This document shows positions 31,943-34,382 of a DNA stretch of 34,382 nt, one piece after another. Made by a program: the position numbers and the translations under genes. The stretch's first letter is position 1; every line of letters starts with the position of its first letter. Origin of the DNA: Candidatus Danuiimicrobium aquiferis (GTDB lineage Bacteria; Omnitrophota; Omnitrophia; Omnitrophales; Danuiimicrobiaceae). The notes under the pieces are model-generated. The model worked only from the letters and a program-made list of their open reading frames with translations. It did no database searches and was not told the origin of the DNA. The DNA lies in contig MHFR01000068.1 of assembly GCA_001804285.1 (NCBI GenBank), positions 1-34,382 on the forward strand. The letters run 5' to 3'.

Positions 31943-32878
31943 ATGTCTTGTGTATTTAGTGATATCACAAAAACAATAGGAAGAACTCCGTTGGTGAAAA
32001 TCAACCGGCTCACTGAGGGCAGCAAGGCAACCATTTTGGCTAAACTGGAATTTTTTAATCCACTTTCAAGCGTGAAAGACAGAATCGGTATAGCCATGAT
32101 TGAAGCTGCGGAAAGAGACGGTCTTTTGAAGAAAGATTCCGTTATTGTTGAGCCAACCAGCGGCAATACAGGAATTGCATTAGCATTTGTAGCAGCGGCG
32201 AAAGGGTATCGGTTGATTTTAACCATGCCCGATACGATGACGCTCGAGCGTCGGCAACTTCTAAAGATTTTTGGAGCGGAAGTCGTGTTAACCGAAGGTT
32301 CAAAAGGAATGAAAGGTGCTGTAGACAAAGCGGAAGAAATTGTAAAGTCGACGCCTAATAGTTTTATGCCGCAGCAGTTTAATAATCCGGCAAATCCGGA
32401 AATTCATCGAAAAACAACGGCTGAGGAAATTTGGAGCGACACAAATGGCGGCATAGATATATTTATTGCGGGCATAGGAACGGGGGGAACGATCACAGGT
32501 GTGGGGGAAGTTATAAAGCAGAGGAAACCATCGGTGAAAATCATTGGGGTGGAGCCTAAGGATTCGCCGGTTCTTTCCGGCGGAAAACCGGGCGCGCATA
32601 AAATTCAAGGAATCGGAGCCGGTTTTATTCCCCAAGTTTTGGACACGAAGATTATTGATGAGATTATTCAAGTCAGTAATGAAGATGCCGGTGATTTTGC
32701 AAGAAAACTTGCAAGGCAAGAAGGTATCTTGGGAGGGATTTCATGCGGTGCCGCGATATGGGCGGCTCTTCAAGTGGCAAAGCGCAAAGAATCGGAAGGC
32801 AAAACAATTGTCGTTGTGTTGCCTGATACGGGTGAACGTTATCTCTCTTCGTGGCTGTTTCAAGAATTTTTAGGATGA
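31943..32878 (+). CDS. cysK: Cysteine synthase A (O-acetylserine sulfhydrylase)
   Basis: 311 residues, ATG with AGGAGG 8 bases upstream, the strongest ribosome site in the window. It makes cysteine from O-acetylserine and sulfide in the cytoplasm using PLP. Lys45 in [11 protein letters not shown] is the Schiff-base lysine, [10 protein letters not shown] (71-80) binds the substrate carboxylate, [12 protein letters not shown] holds the cofactor phosphate, and [17 protein letters not shown] carries the Ser that contacts the pyridine nitrogen. Length and motifs match CysK. It begins the cysK-DUF2061-cysH-cysD run with gaps of 58, 10 and 10 bases. In Bacillus CysK is also the co-repressor of CymR, which suits the Rrf2 gene just upstream. 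Confidence 0.95.
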   Translation: MSCVFSDITKTIGRTPLVKINRLTEGSKATILAKLEFFNPLSSVKDRIGIAMIEAAERDGLLKKDSVIVEPTSGNTGIALAFVAAAKGYRLILTMPDTMTLERRQLLKIFGAEVVLTEGSKGMKGAVDKAEEIVKSTPNSFMPQQFNNPANPEIHRKTTAEEIWSDTNGGIDIFIAGIGTGGTITGVGEVIKQRKPSVKIIGVEPKDSPVLSGGKPGAHKIQGIGAGFIPQVLDTKIIDEIIQVSNEDAGDFARKLARQEGILGGISCGAAIWAALQVAKRKESEGKTIVVVLPDTGERYLSSWLFQEFLG

Positions 32879-32936
32879 TAAGCAAGGCACGGATACGTTA
32901 ACAGGAGAATTTTTTTCTAAAAGGCAGGAGAAAAGA

Positions 32937-33173
32937 ATGAAACAGGTAGAAGAAAGAAAGCGCCGCAGTATTTTGAAAGCGATCTCATGGCGGACAACTG
33001 GCACGATCGATACGATTATTGTATCGTGGATTATTAGCGGGAAGTTTAATACTGCGATTTCAATAGGATGTGTGGAGTTATTTACAAAGATTTTTCTTTA
33101 TTATTTTCATGAGCGGATTTGGAATAAAATTCGGTTTGGTCAAGTCGTCAAAGATGGAGAATATTCCATTTAA
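32937..33173 (+). CDS. DUF2061 small membrane protein
   Basis: 78 residues with a GGAG ribosome site. RRSILKAISWRTTGTIDTIIVSWIISGKFNTAISIGCVELFTKIFLYYFHERIWNKI is the DUF2061 pattern, a short protein with two membrane helices (about 24-36 and 45-58) and the conserved W-R and Y-F-H-E-R-x-W. The family is repeatedly found next to cysteine and sulfate assimilation genes, as here between cysK and cysH, but its role is unknown; help in sulfate uptake is a guess. The cysH ribosome site overlaps its stop codon, indicating cotranscription. Confidence 0.9.
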   Translation: MKQVEERKRRSILKAISWRTTGTIDTIIVSWIISGKFNTAISIGCVELFTKIFLYYFHERIWNKIRFGQVVKDGEYSI

Positions 33174-33183
33174 GGAGTAAAGG

Positions 33184-33909
33184 ATGATTCATTCTCAAAA
33201 TATTGAAGAATTTCAGAAAAAATTTGACGGGCTTGACGCAGAAACGATTCTTCATGAAGCCTTCAAACTATTCGAAAATGATCAAATTGCTTTCGCGTCC
33301 AGTCTTGCCGCAGAGGATCAGGTGCTTACGGCAATGGTTGTCCGTTTGAATCCGAAGGCACATATCTTCACGATTGATACCGGCCGGCTGCCGCAGGAAA
33401 CGTATGATGTGATTCAGAGTACGATGAGTAAATATGGCTTCCAATATGAGGTGTTGTTTCCGGATTACAAAGATGTGGAGGAAATGGTTTCCATTCACGG
33501 CCCCAATCTTTTTTATGAAAACCGTGACAAAAGGACCTTATGCTGCCACGAGCGGAAGGTGAAACCGCTCAAGCGTAAACTGGCTACCCTGAAGGCATGG
33601 ATTTGCGGTCTCCGCCGCGAACAAGCGGTGACGAGATCCGAGATCCAAAAAATTGAATGGGATGAAGGAAACGGCCTTGTCAAAATTAATCCGCTTGCAG
33701 ATTGGAAATCTGACGATGTGTGGAATTACATTCGGAAAAATGGTGTGCCTTATAATAAGTTGCATGACAAAGGATATTCAAGTATCGGTTGTTCACCGTG
33801 TACGCGCCCCATTCAGCTTGGCGAAGACGTCAGGGCCGGCCGTTGGTGGTGGGAAGATCCTGAGCATAAAGAATGCGGTTTGCATGTAAAAAAGACTAAG
33901 AAATCATGA
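33184..33909 (+). CDS. cysH: Assimilatory adenylyl-sulfate (APS) reductase, CysH family
   Basis: 241 residues, TAAGGAG upstream. It reduces activated sulfate to sulfite. The PP-loop region is [18 protein letters not shown], then [13 protein letters not shown]. The cysteine pairs CC at 120-121 ([13 protein letters not shown]) and CxxC at 203-206 (IGCSPCTRP) bind the [4Fe-4S] cluster that marks APS reductases; PAPS reductases lack them. The catalytic Cys231 lies in the C-terminal KECGLH. So APS rather than PAPS is the expected substrate, which agrees with no cysC seen in the window. It is 10 bases before cysD. Confidence 0.95.
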   Translation: MIHSQNIEEFQKKFDGLDAETILHEAFKLFENDQIAFASSLAAEDQVLTAMVVRLNPKAHIFTIDTGRLPQETYDVIQSTMSKYGFQYEVLFPDYKDVEEMVSIHGPNLFYENRDKRTLCCHERKVKPLKRKLATLKAWICGLRREQAVTRSEIQKIEWDEGNGLVKINPLADWKSDDVWNYIRKNGVPYNKLHDKGYSSIGCSPCTRPIQLGEDVRAGRWWWEDPEHKECGLHVKKTKKS

Positions 33910-33919
33910 GAGGTGTCAG

Positions 33920-34382
33920 TTGGATGCATTGAATAAGCTCGAAGCGCAAAGCGTTTATATTTTACGGGAAGCTTACCGGAATTTTAAAAATCTGTGTATG
34001 CTTTGGTCCATTGGGAAAGACAGCACAGTGCTTTTGTGGCTTGCGCGCAAGGCTTTTTTCGGTCATGTTCCGATTCCGCTGGTTCATATTGATACGCATT
34101 ATAAAATTCCGGAAATGATCCAGTATCGTGATAAGCTTGCCCGTGAATGGAAATTGAATATGATTTACGGAGAAAATACCGAAGCCATCAAAAATAAACT
34201 TACCTTTCCGGATGGCAACGCGGATCGCTTGACGTGCTGCAGAAGTCTCAAAAGCGAAGCGCTCAAGAATACGCTTTCCGGCGAATGGATACGCTACCGT
34301 CTCAATCATAAAACCGGACAATACCAACCGGATGAAAATAAAGAACCTTATTCGGGAGTGATCGTTGGGGTGCGGGCGGATG
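33920..34382 (+). CDS. cysD: Sulfate adenylyltransferase subunit 2 (cysD), cut by the window end
   Basis: The reading frame is open from a TTG at 33920 to the last base, 154 codons. GAGAGGTG lies at suitable distance before the TTG, and the start [18 protein letters not shown] equals the usual CysD N-terminus. The PP-loop is SIGKDSTV (30-37). [30 protein letters not shown] and [13 protein letters not shown] follow. With the GTPase CysN it makes APS from ATP and sulfate. CysN is expected just beyond the window. It is 10 bases behind cysH in the same operon. Confidence 0.95.
   Translation, partial: MDALNKLEAQSVYILREAYRNFKNLCMLWSIGKDSTVLLWLARKAFFGHVPIPLVHIDTHYKIPEMIQYRDKLAREWKLNMIYGENTEAIKNKLTFPDGNADRLTCCRSLKSEALKNTLSGEWIRYRLNHKTGQYQPDENKEPYSGVIVGVRAD

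Overview
The window comes from the chromosome of a Gram-negative-type bacterium. It encodes a TolC-like outer-membrane channel, an RND inner-membrane pump, polyprenyl-phosphate glycosyltransferases and signal peptides. No rRNA or other marker gene is present, so taxonomy is inference. A very large secreted-type repeat protein with dockerin-like EF-hand loops, intermediate GC and CCA-less tRNA genes would fit Omnitrophota or a related PVC lineage, at low confidence.

Layout. (1) 1-6959: a giant gene of about ten beta-sandwich repeats, a propeller-like region and EF-hand/dockerin loops. Its 5' end looks truncated. (2) 7247-8147: tRNA with anticodon CAU, a repeat cluster, a Nudix hydrolase and a palindromic element. 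(3) 8156-13485: three GT4 glycosyltransferases and an alpha-glucan phosphorylase. (4) 13862-15576: an NlpC/P60 cell-wall hydrolase and a 38-residue membrane peptide. (5) 15591-20597 on the minus strand: marR-tolC-RND operon without a periplasmic adaptor gene. (6) 20807-23433: a GT-C-like membrane protein converging on a GT2 polyprenyl-phosphate sugar transferase. (7) 23601-27661: an AT-richer accessory island. It holds a BglII-type restriction-modification operon with a controller protein (C-M-R order), a structured-RNA-like block, a sirtuin plus secreted-protein pair, a decayed tyrosine recombinase C-terminus, further hairpin blocks and tRNA-Arg(UCU). (8) 27755-28375: a YefM/RelE-type toxin-antitoxin operon with a clear promoter and operator. 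(9) 28511-31063: an array of five back-to-back hairpins, a frameshifted unknown gene, and a metB-like gene bracketed by two nested repeat pairs. (10) 31194 to the end: an Rrf2/CymR-like regulator followed by the sulfate-assimilation genes cysK, DUF2061, cysH and cysD (cut by the window end), with a small Cys-containing ORF in front of cysK.

How the genes work together. cysD, cysH, cysK and metB-like cover sulfate activation, reduction, cysteine synthesis and transfer of sulfur toward methionine. The Rrf2 protein is their likely regulator. MarR probably controls the tolC-RND pair. Controller protein, methyltransferase and endonuclease overlap and are probably translationally coupled.

The most unusual signals are: a roughly 159-bp MITE-like family whose core can be exchanged while the ends are kept (8037, 13518, 15282, 29384, 30905); the five-hairpin array with an exact inverted 73-bp copy on the far side of the metB-like gene; two multi-hairpin RNA-like blocks in the island; an EF-hand pair inserted inside a repeat domain of the giant protein; and the possible Cys-containing leader peptide before cysK.
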